The translations under genes and the position numbers were made by a program. A stretch of 64,000 nucleotides of DNA from positions 93,394 to 157,393 of the forward strand of contig MNCI01038015.1 of assembly GCA_015680685.1 (NCBI GenBank), in the 5' to 3' direction. Of the stretch, positions 10,102 through 21,401 are shown in pieces; position 1 is the stretch's first letter, and every line of letters begins with the position of its first letter. Origin of the DNA: Gnetum montanum (lineage: Eukaryota; Streptophyta; Gnetopsida; Gnetales; Gnetaceae). The notes beneath the pieces were generated by a model that was given only the letters and a program-made list of their open reading frames with translations, was not told the origin of the DNA and did no database searches.

Positions 10102-11695
10102 TCATATGGGGCCCTCAATTCTTTTAAGTTTTTGTTTTACACATTTTTTTTACAAGTTTTTTCTACACGTTTTTGTTTTACACATTTTTGTTTTACAAAG
10201 TTCTTTAACTTTTCTAAGTTTTTGTTTTAAAAATTTCTTTAACTTTTCTAGTTTTTGTTTTACAACATCGTTATACTTTTTCCATTTTGTGTATGTGTGT
10301 GTGTGTGTGATCCATCCTATAAATTTGTCACCCAATAAGTGTTCGAAATGATGGTATGAACTGTTTTCATGTTGATTGATAATGTTTGGTTTTTACCTTT
10401 AAGTCACAACGTTGATACTAAGGTATGTTTCTTTTGATATGGTAGGCAATGAGATCCCTTCATCCATCCATCCACTAGTTTCTATGGTCCCTCTCGGCTT
10501 GGAAATGTACAGTCCCCTTCATAATAAGAACTTTAACGAATCAGTGACTGGGCATTTCTCAAACTAAGGAAGGACTCAAGGATTGAAAAGGGTGTGACTT
10601 CAAGGGAACTTGATGCTTTTGTGTTGGCCATTCTCTTGGGTGCTTGGGTGTTTTCTTTTTGAGTTTTTTTACCGTTCCGAAGTTACCCACTCACCGGGAA
10701 GCTGAGCAATAAAAATAACAAAGTCTTTGCATGGTGTGGTTCTCACGCATAAAAACATAAAATAAAAAAAAAAGTGAGAATTCAAAGCCCATCCCTTAGA
10801 CAAAATAAACTTGGGCTACAAGCACTAGTTATGGAACTAAAAATGTTCCATCTAACTAAGGCCCTTCTCGCTTCCCATTCGCTTCTTGTTTCATCGGAAT
10901 GGTGGTAACTCTTGGGGAAGGCATTCTTGTTATCCAAGTGGATGGTTTGGCCGAATGCATTGATGTGAAGTCACTGGAAGTGGTTTGTTGAGGCCAGAGT
11001 TGGAATGGGACTTGCCAAGTCACACTAATCATGAACTACACAAGGGGCTGTACACTACCTTGTTCTTGGGATTCCATTCCATTCTATTCTCTCCATCCTT
11101 CTCTCCATTCTTCACCTCATTGCCAATTGTATCATTAGTATATATATTTTGGTTGATGCTTTGTTTTCTTTTTGGTAAACTCTTGCAATTAAGACTTTAA
11201 CTCTTGTTCCAAATAACATTCTCAGAGCCTACGGACTCTTTGCATGTGGGTTTGTCAGGGCATTAGGGGCATGAGCCTACTTTGGGGAGGACCCACTGAC
11301 ATTCCTCTTTGGTGCACTAGTTAACTTCTTTTCCCTAACATTTTTGCAATTAATTTTATTTTGTTCATTTCCATCTTGACATCCACTTTATCGACGTTAC
11401 CGTTGTCTCTTTTTATCTATCCTTCTTACTCCTTTTCTTTCTCCATTCTAACACTACTGGAGGTTCGTGATTAGTCATGGGGGTACGGGGCCCAATTTTT
11501 TCGTTCAATTTTCTCTTAGCCCTGAATTTTTTCAATTCTTTCCTACCCCTACACCTTTGGTAGTCATCATTAATATATCTCCAGACCCATATCAGCCATA
11601 CCACAACTCAGCCAATGGACTTACACTGAAGTAAGGTATTAATTACATGATGATTCATTTACCCTTGCTAATATAAGATTGTGTTGTGTGTGCAG
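10102..11695 (+). other. Conserved 3' non-coding region, element C
   Basis: It holds a T-rich stretch with repeated TTTTTGTTTTACA (10120-10270), a GT-repeat (about 10289-10310), a conserved hairpin (10735-10787) and a second AGTCATGGGGGTA tract (11473-11485). The last bases (GTGTTGTGTGTGCAG) look like a 3' splice site. The region aligns by eye with the corresponding parts of D, E, F and, more loosely, G. I see no long coding frame. Confidence 0.75.
10735..10787 (+). other. Conserved A-rich-loop stem-loop, element C
   Basis: CTTTG ... TTCTCAC, an A-rich loop, then GTGAGAA TT CAAAG: two paired blocks that could fold in the RNA. The same pairing occurs in D (27761-27824), E (35548-35619, minus) and F (59960-60015). 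Confidence 0.6.
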
Positions 11696-11884
11696 ATGGC
11701 GATCATACAATAACGTATTGGATCTGGAGCAAACACTTGGAATGGAGTAGTGCTAAAGCGGCTATGCAAGGAGCAAGATCAATGGTGCGCTTACCGATGG
11801 ACAACGGAAGGCACAATCTTGGCGTTGGCAACAGCAACACTTCTTTCTCTCTCTCTTTCTCTCAAGCTACCAACTAAGGCCTAA
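11696..11884 (+). pseudogene. Small ORF with hydrophobic C-terminus, element C
   Basis: The ATG stands directly after GTGTGCAG, a splice-acceptor-like sequence. The frame begins MAIIQ, then a stop replaces Gln, then RIGSG. A charged middle with LCKEQDQW follows, and a hydrophobic run (TILALATATLLS) ends before LPTKA and the stop codon. Copies with the same start and end occur in D, E and F. I do not recognise the product. The pattern suggests a short tail-anchored membrane peptide made from a spliced RNA, in the place where some Athila elements have an envelope-like frame. Confidence 0.55.
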
Positions 11885-12046
11885 TGTCATTGCAATAAGG
11901 TGTTCACCCTTGTTGTCATGAACACCAGTTTTGTCAAGTCTTGTAATGATGATCCGTTCACATGTCATCCCATTAGTTCCATTCCCCTTAATAATTCCAT
12001 CCCTTCCCGATATTATTGTAAGGAACTTGAGGATGAGTTTTCATTC

Positions 12047-12059
12047 AGTCATGGGGGTA
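12047..12059 (+). other. 3' polypurine tract, element C
   Basis: AGTCATGGGGGTA directly precedes the 3' LTR (TGATGAG at 12060), the expected position of the plus-strand primer. The same 13 bases occur at 11473-11485. Confidence 0.85.
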
Positions 12060-13223
12060 TGATGAGATGCGATTCGCATGAGCCGCGATATCACATCCCA
12101 TGCAATATCGCTTACGCAATATCGCTTCATACCCTACGATATCGCGTATGCGATATCGCTGTCCGCCGCCATATCTATAAATAAGAGGTGGCTCTCCCTT
12201 GTTTCACCATCCTAGGCTAGAAGTAGGGAAACTCTGGCAGTTTGATCACTCCAGAGATAGAATATTTTCCATGTGCCCACAGTAGGAGTCCTAAAGTGAA
12301 TGGATCTTTATTCGAGCAACATTATACCTGAACACAAGTTGTGTACGACAATAAAGACGAGCTTCTTGGATAAACCTTGCAGCGCATGGAATAGGATTTT
12401 ATTTAATGTTATTTATTGCTTTCCTAGTAATGCGGTATGAGTACGACTTGATTACGAGCATCTAAGGATGTGTACGGATATTCAAGGAACAAATTCTCAT
12501 GAGTACAACTTGATTACGAGCATTTAAGGATTTGTACAGATAATCAAGGAATGGATGCTCATGAGTACGACTTGCTTACGAGCATCTAAGGATGTGTACA
12601 GATAGTCAAGGAATCGGCTGCTCATCACAACGCGGAATAAGTACAACTTGGTTACGAGCATCCCAGTGTGACTACTTAGTAACCCAGTGGTGTATCTAGG
12701 ATCTACACTTGGTAATCCCAGTGGTAGTCGTGCACCAAGATGTGTACGGATAATCAAGGAATCAGCTGCTCATTGCACTTAGGCTAGATTAGCTCTCTCA
12801 ACCCTTTCCTCCTAGTTAAGTGCCTCAGTACAACCACTTCGAGCACGTGTGTTACGCATGGTAATCCCAGTGATAATTAGCGTTTGGTAGTCGTGGTTGC
12901 ATCAGTTTAGGGTGTGTACGGTAAGTGGGACTGGATGCTGATGCTAGGTAATTTAGACTTAGTTCATTAGTTAGAGTTAATTAGTTTCTCAACCCTTCAA
13001 CTCAATAGCATAGGAGAAAAAGATAAAATAGATAAAAATCATATACCTCAGACTTACTTAACCATACACCGTGACAACTACAAGTAAGTCTGGGAAGACA
13101 ACGAATGATTAACCATAAGTATTCCATGGGGCGTGTAGGCACTTAGTCTGTGGAGTTTGACCGGATTGTGCGTGCTATGCTCGTTTCGTATGGTTGAGTG
13201 TAGGGGTACCTCGCCACTCATCA
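12060..13223 (+). repeat. 3' LTR of element C (1164 bp)
   Basis: The ends are TGATGAG...CTCATCA, followed by the CAATG target duplicate. U3 has five GATATC-type units (about 12085-12159), against three in the 5' LTR. TATA is at about 12175-12183 and the AATAAAGACGA poly(A) signal at about 12350. Confidence 0.92.
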
Positions 13224-15617
13224 CAATGGAAACTAATATAATAAAAGTTAAAAAAAAACATGATTCATTATTTTTACCTTTATCAAGAGAAGTAAAACCA
13301 CAGAAATGGTTTTGATCAAAGTAGAGTTTTGTAGAAAAAAGAAATGACAATCAATAAAACATACAAAGATTTAACTTAGTGTCAACATAAGGTACTAAAA
13401 TACATTAATATAGACTACAAGATAGATAGCATTTATAATTAAAACCAAACACAGAGCCCATGATTTTATCTCATTATAAAAAAAGTCTTATAATTTTAAA
13501 AAAGTAAAGTTGAGATCAACCAACAAAGAACTAGACCAAAACATACCTAGTTTGCTTTGCGTAAAGAAAGACGTCCAAGATTTAGATATTAATGCTTATT
13601 TGGCTCTCAATAAAAGTGTATGGTAGGAAGAAACTTATATAGTCAACCCATGTAATTGGGATAAATCTAAGATAATGATGATGATAATTTTAAAGAATTA
13701 CTTTATCATCCTCATTACATTTCTTTGGTACAATTGTCCCAGTGATACAATTCCATATTCATCATGGTCAATTTCTGAAACATGATGACAGAAGATGCTA
13801 GAATTTTAACTAGTCATATCTATAATATTTTTAGTGGATGGCCAACCTAAAAATCAACACCATTACCTTCATCCATCAAATTTTAGTTGAGTGACTCAAA
13901 AAAAAGTTTTATTATTATTGTTGGCTATCTACTTGAATTTATTATGTGTAGTACACTAATAATTAAGTCAAGGTTTGCCCACCTCGCTAACCTAAGCACA
14001 TCCCAAAGTTATCTATGTTTAGTATATGGTAATTACTTATAATAATTCAATCACAATTACTAACCTTTAAATTGTTGGCTTTTTAGAGTAGAAGATAATA
14101 ATTTTTTGTTTTTAAATATACAATAAGACTTTATTTTGATAAAATATAGGAAATTTTTGGATTGATGGCTAGTGATAATATTATTTTGGCCTCATATATA
14201 TATTTAATTTTAAAAGTTTTTTTTTATCATTGGGGCTATATTATAGTATTTTTAGTAAACTTTGCCCCATTTGTCATATCCAAGGAATACGTTGGAAATT
14301 TGTATGAATGAATCATCAAGATAATTTTAGCATGCATTTGACTATTTCATCATCAATTCATCACTATTATTCATCATCATTTGCTCAATCTTGGCAGTTG
14401 AACAATCAAAATTAGGGACATTTTGCAATATTTTTCAATGATTCCAAATTTATTAGAAAGCTAGAATAGGTGGCTACGTGCAGCTAAAATTTTAGTTTAA
14501 TATCTATTGTGGTTTGGGAGAAATTAGCTCTATAATTTGGCAAATTTTCTACATCTTGAATTTTTACCAGAATGAATGATGGTCAATGATTAGATCATTT
14601 CTCCCTCATCACACAACAATTTGATGTGATATTAGATTTATTTGAAAGTTAATGTTGGTGAAAAGGTTCAGTAAAAATTTTAGCACAAAAAACGAAACAA
14701 CTTTTGAGTTATCATCTCTCAAAGTTTCACTACCAGAATTACCACAATTTTTGATAGATTGGAAAGAACATAACATAACCTTAGTTTTTGGATATTTTTT
14801 ATAGTAGTTCTTTTTTTCCAAATTGTAGAGAACTTCCTAAACTTTCCAAAAATAAAAATTTTCTTAACTGATTCTTTGTGAAGTCAAGATAACCATGTAA
14901 TTCTTTCACTACCTAAAATTTCTTTATAAACTCAATGAACTAAAAATGAAATGAAAATTGCATTGCTCTTTAAAAGGTTTTTTAGCATTCTATAAAAAGC
15001 TTTTTGACATTTACAAGTGCTAATGTTCTTAACCTGATTCTTGCATTTTATCGAACTCAGTGGTTGGTTTCAAAAAGTCAAAGAGGGGTATAGAAATGGA
15101 TGGGGTTACTATAGTAGTTGTCATTAATACGCAGGTATAGTCATATTGTTCCATCCATAAATGATAATTTGGTCACGTATGTACACTTGTAACTTGTATA
15201 GTTAGGTGTTGGGAACTCTCGTTACTTATCACCTTTCAACAATGTAGGATAAATTTTCAATGATACAAGGAAACTTTTGAAAATGCCCCTCTATTACTTT
15301 AAAAAGAAACTTTGGTTAGATTTTCCTTATAGGTTAAAGCTAGTAAAGTAGATTGAAAACAATTGAATTTTTATCCTTGGGTTAGAGCATGTTGCATTTA
15401 GCTTGCAAGTTACAAGTTCAATGTGAAAGAAAATGTGTTGGGGCTATGGCATTTGGTAGATAAGTTTCCATTGAAAACCATACTTTGCTTAACTTAACTT
15501 GAAGGTATGGCTTAAAAAAACATATAATAATATACAAACATTTGAAAAATTATTTAAAAAATTAATAAATGTTAGACAAATTTTTATTTTGTATATATTT
15601 TGAATGAGGTCAATAAG
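13224..15617. other. AT-rich host intergenic DNA
   Basis: I find no coding frame, RNA gene or repeat that I can support here. Stop codons are dense in all frames. Base composition is clearly more AT-rich than the flanking LTRs. Confidence 0.6.
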
Positions 15618-15628
15618 TTATTGTTTAA

Positions 15629-15835
15629 CACCTAGGGATGTAGCATAGTGGTTAGGATACTCATCTCTCAATTGGGAGGTTGTGGGTTTGATTTTTGCCT
15701 TTGGTTACAAACATGGTTGCAGTGGAGTAAGCTTATGGTGGGACCCTCTTGTCTAGTGGGTTACATTTACCCACTGTTTGGGTAGGGGTTGTGCTACCAA
15801 CCTTGAGTTTTCTTACCTTAAAAAAGAAAAAAAAA
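15629..15835 (+). mobile_element. tRNA-derived SINE (207 bp)
   Basis: The 5' part has a pol III box A-like sequence (TAGCATAGTGGTTAGGA, 15641-15657). About 40 bp on it has a box B-like sequence (GGTTTGATT, near 15685). It ends in an A-rich tail (15819-15835). The copy is flanked by a perfect 11-bp duplicate TTATTGTTTAA (15618-15628 and 15836-15846), the signature of LINE-assisted insertion. I cannot assign a named SINE family. Confidence 0.8.
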
Positions 15836-16018
15836 TTATTGTTTAAGTGGTTAGCTCATTGTCTTGTTAGCGAAAAGTTATTAGTTCAAATCACACTTAA
15901 GGCATTAGTATATTCCTTTATAAATCTTCTAATATTGATTGTGTGTCTTAGAATATCACATACTGGCTTAACTTACATTAATCTAAAGGCTTATTTTAAA
16001 AAAAAAAAAAAAAAAAAC
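15836..16018 (+). mobile_element. Second, older tRNA-like SINE
   Basis: AAGTGGTTAGCTCATTG (from about 15845) resembles box A, and AGTTCAAATC (about 15890) resembles box B. The sequence ends in a run of about 20 A (15998-16017). The first SINE appears to have inserted at its head, so the true start is displaced to before 15618. Confidence 0.55.
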
Positions 16019-17293
16019 CATACCTAAGCTTTGGCATAGGGGGATAAAAATTGACCCTCCGCTCAGCTTGGCCGTCAAACCATGTTTATGCGACAAAGAC
16101 ACCGTGAATAATGTATCTATATGTCAAATTTGAAAAACACAAGCGTCAATTTCAGTGCCATGGTGGCCACAAATTCCAAAATCTGCATGAAACACCACAT
16201 CGGCCAAGTTTGAAAACCTGTGTTGGCCATTTTTCACATAAAATACCTGCAGAAATATAAATTTCCTATCGTCAAAAAAGAGTCTCTTTTATTAATATCT
16301 AAATACTAAAAGCATGCAATATGTGGTTGAACATATCTGTATGTTTACTAATGCTGTCAAAGTTAAATCACAAATTGCAATCAAAATGAGAACACAGATT
16401 GTGGGTGTATTTCATGCTTTAAATTTATTAAGGTTATCTACTACAGTTTTCGCGAAGGTCATCACACTATTCGAAAGTAAATTAAGCATACCATTGTCCA
16501 GAAGTGGGAAAACGCCAAGAAGCTAATTTTTCGCATCTCATGTGAAAAAAAGCAAACGTATGGCGTATGGTCATGGCTCATGTACGCCACGCGAAAATTT
16601 TCGTGAGAGGATAAAAAGTTGAAACGGCTAGTAGCTGCTCACATTATGCCAAGTCAAGTACCAACTTAAGCCAAAGGTGCTGGTCACGTACCGAACAAGA
16701 CAAAACCTACGAAAACCGAAAACTTGCAAAGAATGTTCACGAAGGCCTATTCACAAAATTTAAGACCCTCGCTACTTGGACGTGTATATGGCTTTTTGTT
16801 TTTTTAAATAAAAAACATGAGATTACTATGTCTACCGGTAAAGTCCTATAGGGCAACGTATATATGCAATCTCTTAAAATTGTTGCTTTATTACTTAAAG
16901 GTTCAATGCTTACCTATATTATTAGTTATAGGTTTAATGTTGAGGTATTAGCTTATTCATAAGATTCTTGATTTAATATTGAGGTATTAGCTTATTCATA
17001 AGATTCTTGATTGGAAAGTTCTAAGTTATGTGTTTAATTCTAGTGGGTAATGTTGAGTTATATATGTTGGAGTATACTTGTATTACAATTAATTCAGGGT
17101 TCTAACATCCTTCCTAAAAGCTCTATGCTCATCCCACCTTTCATTCTACATCATCACCCAACGGTATTTAATGCTCATCTTGCTAAGGCAGGGTTCTAGG
17201 AGGGTCGATGGATGAGTGTAAGCCTAACATCTTTTGAGTGCCTATGTCTAGGCTTGAAGCCAGGTCTTATGACTTGGGAAATAAACACCTTAT
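16019..17293. other. Host intergenic DNA with a short direct repeat
   Basis: I see no coding content. A 39-bp unit (TGAGGTATTAGCTTATTCAT and following bases) is repeated in tandem at 16941-16979 and 16980-17018. Short open frames such as 16314-16526 have no recognisable product. Confidence 0.55.
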
Positions 17294-17744
17294 CACTAGC
17301 TTAGATATATCTATATATATCTCTATCAATTGGCCAAGATGATTTTAAAGAAGATGATGTTAACCAAGCCCACCTACAAGATGAGATAATAAGATAACTA
17401 TAAACGGAATCATTCATCCCTCCTCTATTTCTCTACCACTTACCCAATTTACTTTTACCCTCTTGGTCAAGTTTGCTCTATCTTTGTTTGTTCATGGTGT
17501 TTTTGAACATTATTTATGCGAGAGATTTATTTCTCAAAAACGCCATGAACAAACAAAGACAGAGCAAACTTGACCGAGAGGGTAAAACTAAATTAGGTAA
17601 GTGGTAGAGAAACAGAGGAGGGATGAGTGATTCCGTTTTTAGTTATCTTGTTACCTCATCCAGTAGTTGGGCTTGGTTAACATCATCTTCTTTAAAATCA
17701 TCTCAGGCAATTGATATATATATATATATATATATAAGCTAGTG
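17294..17744. mobile_element. 451-bp foldback element (MITE-like or long hairpin locus)
   Basis: Two arms of about 210 bp (17294-17506 and 17534-17744) are near-perfect reverse complements around a 27-base loop. The outer ends are CACTAGCTTA and TAAGCTAGTG. The CACTA start resembles CACTA-type transposon ends, but I see no 3-bp target duplicate. The arms differ by a few substitutions and a longer AT repeat on the right. Transcription would give a long double-stranded hairpin, a possible small-RNA source. Confidence 0.7.
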
Positions 17745-17984
17745 GAGCGGTTTGGTGAGCTATGAGTAGAATTTAATTATTTTTTTTTATTTTTTAAGTT
17801 ATCATCACTATTTGCATTCCAAATAATGTATATTGGTAAACATTAATTAATAAAAATAAAAGTTTATATATTTCGTATATGTTGATGAAGGAATACATTG
17901 CACAATTATTGCAACAAACATTACAAAGCTATATAATAGGATTGAGCAAAAGGCAAAATACAATGATAAGTGTGAACTCAATAT
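17745..17984. other. AT-rich spacer
   Basis: I see no gene between the foldback and the Helitron remnant. Confidence 0.5.
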
Positions 17985-18899
17985 GCCTAATCTTCTAATT
18001 GAGCAAAAAGAACTTCCTATGCAATTCTATTTTGGAGATGTTTAACATCTGAAATCTTTCTATATCTTTACACAAAGAAAGGAGGATGAATCTTCAAAGA
18101 ATCAATTGTTTTGACTTTAGATAATGCAACAAACGTTAGACCTGTAACTTCTCTTGAACCAATGTAAATAGTAGCCTTATCTAGTATCATTCCTTAAGAT
18201 TTATGAATAGTCATGGCCCATGCCAACCATAACAGTAATTGATGAGATGCTCCTCGAACCACAAGTATAATTGACACATGATGAGGATTACCATTATCAA
18301 AGGCACATTTGATGTAGGAGTCAAAATCAACAATAACATATGATGGTAATGCAGGTGACTATTTACCTTAAGGATACATAATACTGTGAATTGTGCCAAG
18401 TGCACCATTCACCAAATCTACTTCAGGCTAAAGATTAACTGTGAGCATTACCCTTGCATCTTCACATATAAGCAAAGATCGCTCTATATGATCACCGTCA
18501 TCATCTTAGATTCTAAATCCATGAGGATCTCTATCTGCTACACATAATGTAATGAGTCTTTGCATTGTTTGCAACATCTTCTTATTGTGTGATTGGACTT
18601 TATCCTTTGTATCATATAAGCACATTGATTTTTCAAAATCGTCTAATCCACTTGAAGTGGATGGAAGATTTATTCAAGCAACCAATAAATTATAATCCTC
18701 ATGATGGTTTTTTTCCTTCTCTAATATGCATTAATACTTCCCTGAATCTTTGTTGTCAAAGATCATTTCTAAACTGACAAAAAATTGCATCTAAAATAAC
18801 AAAGGTATCAAATGATTGCCAAAACCCTATAATATTTGGAAAGAATATTATAAAGAATAGAAAAGAATAAATGAGAACTTACATTATTTGGATGTCCAC
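17985..18899 (-). pseudogene. Helitron helicase domain (Pif1-like) C-terminal remnant
   Basis: On the minus strand the frame reads ICEDARVMLTVNL, LVNGALGTIHSI, then WAMTIHKS*G and VALSKVKTIDSL. These are the last Pif1/RecD-type helicase motifs (helicase motifs V and VI region) of the Helitron RepHel protein, which would unwind the transposing strand. Gln-to-stop changes interrupt it, for example in the conserved HKSQG. Motifs I-III (Walker A and B) are not found: only about 0.5 kb separates this from the Rep HUH motif, so the helicase N-terminal half is deleted. Confidence 0.75.
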
Positions 18900-20371
18900 T
18901 AGTTGTAAATCTTGGATTTCATGCATTGGTAATTAAATCAAAAAATTCCTTTACCCTACGCATGACATGAGGATCATTATGGTTCAGCTCATCTACCTTT
19001 AGAGCACCTTGTATCCACAGGAAACTATGCACATGTGGAGATTCATGATGCTACCACTCATATTGTGTCCAATAGTCAATAACATGGAACTCATTCATCA
19101 AAACTGTTTTAAGAAAGGCAGTGTGATGATGATGCACGAACTCTACGACTATATGCGAATTTTCTATGATATTACTCTACCTCCAACATTTGAGTTTTGA
19201 TGAGTTATCAAGTGGATCTCCTTCCATTAGATTATGCAACTCAAGCTAATAGAGATCTACTACACTCAGAGTTAAAAAAATAGTAAATGTTCCCAATTAA
19301 TTCACCATGTCAGTTAACTCTACTTTACATTTTCTCCAATAAGATGATATACCACAAATGGATGTACCATATCACATTAAATTATCAACAATGACATGTG
19401 ATGGAGCATTATGCAATTGTTCCTATAGTTCTTCAATAGTTATGGATGCATCAAAAAAATTTTAAAAAAAATACAGTGGTAGATTCCATTGCCTGTCTCC
19501 TTCTAATGACATTATAAATATAATACCTACAAATAAATCACACATTGTTGCTTAAATGTTATAAAAAAACATTATGAATAATGATAATAACAAACAAATG
19601 GAGAATTAATATTTACTTGAATCGCTTGTGGTGTCCAAATCTACCATCTTTATATAAATAAGATGTTGTGCATATTCATGTAGTTTGACATCTTTAGCTC
19701 TTTGTTCAAGAAAATTGCATTTTCCTTTAGGAAAAAGACTTGGAAATGCCATTGTAAAAAACCCCACCATGTTAAACCCATTACTAAGAGAATTAGACAT
19801 GAAAGGCCACTAAGCAATATCTAAATCCTGTAATGATGGATTATGCATCCATGCTCTTATCCAATCAATATCCTTTTTTACAATTCTAGGACACTGTGCA
19901 ACTGACGATGTATAACCGATAATGTTTTCTTCATTTGTTTGAAGCAAAGGACCTTGAAACTGCAATCTCATTTCTTCATCCTTTTCTAACAATGGAATAT
20001 AAGGAATGCTATGGAAGATGTTAACATCATCGGTATTAGCAACATTGTTTAATGCATGCATATCAATCTTGACATCTTAATAGTATGGATTGTTTGCCTT
20101 CATAAAAATCAAGGCTTCATAAAACCCATTTCTTATTGACAATGAAATTATACTCAGTGCCCATTTAATCTACTCTTCTCAATATCAAGAAAGGGATATC
20201 TTTAATTTTAAGAGGAAGTCTTTTAGTAATCTATGTAACATCCTAAGCAAAGCTAATTATGTGACCTTTATACTTGAATTGTCTACCAATTGCATGTGTC
20301 ACTTGTAAAATGGAATTGATTTTTGCAATTAACATTTCTTCAACCTCAATTAAATAGCCTAGGATAGGTGG
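18900..20371 (-). pseudogene. Helitron Rep (HUH endonuclease) domain remnant
   Basis: Minus-strand matches to the plant Helitron replication-initiator region appear in order. First is an EEMLIAKINSI segment (about 20320), then the KGHIISFA block and KDIPFLIL. Next is a NGFNMVGFFTMAFPSLFPKG segment with YAQHLIY (19606-19800), then a block near 19290-19340 ending LGTFTIF. Last is a HESPHVHSFLWIQG segment containing the His-X-His (HUH) metal-binding motif at 19027-19035. Many stops and frame changes show long decay. Confidence 0.8.
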
Positions 20372-21401
20372 TTAGATACCTGAATCCATGTTGTTTTCAA
20401 CAGAAAATCGTTTGATTTTACAACCAAAACTATCAAGAATATTATGTTTCTTTTCATTAATGCACCTATTGCATGTGGGTCCTCTAGTTCTAGTTGAATC
20501 CAATAATATGCCAAGAAACATTTCATTGCATACATTGCAGGAATGTGAATTTGCAAAACTTCTAACTACAATATTAAAATTTTGTATTGCTTGAGCAATT
20601 TCTGTATGTGTCCTTTGTAATCTTAGGAAAGACTGAATAGGTTCTAAAGAAGGCATTTCCATTGTTGGTGCACTGGCAACATCTGTAGCTTCATTTATTT
20701 GATGAAATAAATTTTCCTCGTGTGTCAACATTACCTTATTCAACACTCACTCTCGCTATAATGTGGTTGTTCTTGATCTTCTTGTAATTGTAGTTCTTCT
20801 TCATGTGTGATTTCTAGAAAAGATGTTGCTTGATTAACAAGCATAAATGCATTTCCAATGTCCTAAAAAATTGTTTGGAAATTTAAACTAAAAATTGAAT
20901 TTAAATATATACCAACTTGAGTATGGGCAGACACGAACCTATATATTTTCTTGATTATTTACATTATTAGTATCAATAATGTGGATCATTGCATTAGATA
21001 AATTTCTAACTGATAGGAGGGGATTCAAAGTTGATGCAGCCTAAAAAAATACATGTAATGTAAGTATGTAAATAAAACGAGAAGATTTTCCTATGATAAA
21101 TATATGTTTTGAACTATTAAAAAATTACATAAATTATGTACTCCTGAATTTCATAGAATTAGTTGTTGTTCTCATTCATGTCATTTTGCTTCTCATTTTA
21201 GAAATCATCTTTCTCCTTTGCAATCATCATTGATTTTGGATTTTTAGTTTCTACGATCCATGGTCGTCCTCTACCTCAACCATGCCCATTGCCATAACCT
21301 CCATAAATCACATTACTTATTATAACATATGGTTGTTGTTGCTGATCTTGACGAGAGTATTCTTCACCTTCTCTATTGGGACTAATAGCAGTAGGATCCA
21401 T
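20372..21401 (-). pseudogene. Helitron N-terminal region with Cys zinc finger
   Basis: A possible Met at 21401 opens a Gln-rich, low-complexity start. At 20372-20746 a 124-codon frame has a CNVC ... CNRC four-Cys finger followed by ENNMDSG, the usual N-terminal zinc-finger block of plant Helitron RepHel proteins. It joins the Rep region after a stop at about 20369. I could not find a confident Helitron 5' TC end or 3' CTRR hairpin end. Confidence 0.65.

Larger units (their letters stand above)
5469..13223 (+). mobile_element. Element C: gag-pro-only, non-autonomous Athila-like LTR retrotransposon
   Basis: This is a complete element with two LTRs (5469-6608, 12060-13223), a tRNA-Asp primer site (6610-6627), gag, protease and a 3' purine tract (12047-12059). 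It is flanked by the 5-bp target duplicate CAATG (5464-5468 and 13224-13228). Reverse transcriptase, RNase H and integrase are absent: the protease frame runs directly into the last codons of pol. The same junction occurs in element D. It could have moved only with enzymes supplied by another copy. Confidence 0.93.

Noticed and set aside
13078-13350. 90-codon minus-strand frame across the 3' end of element C
   Set aside because: It spans LTR and flank and has no recognisable motif.
17294-17744. Reading the foldback as a transcription terminator or a tRNA cluster
   Set aside because: The arms are far too long, and no tRNA boxes are present.
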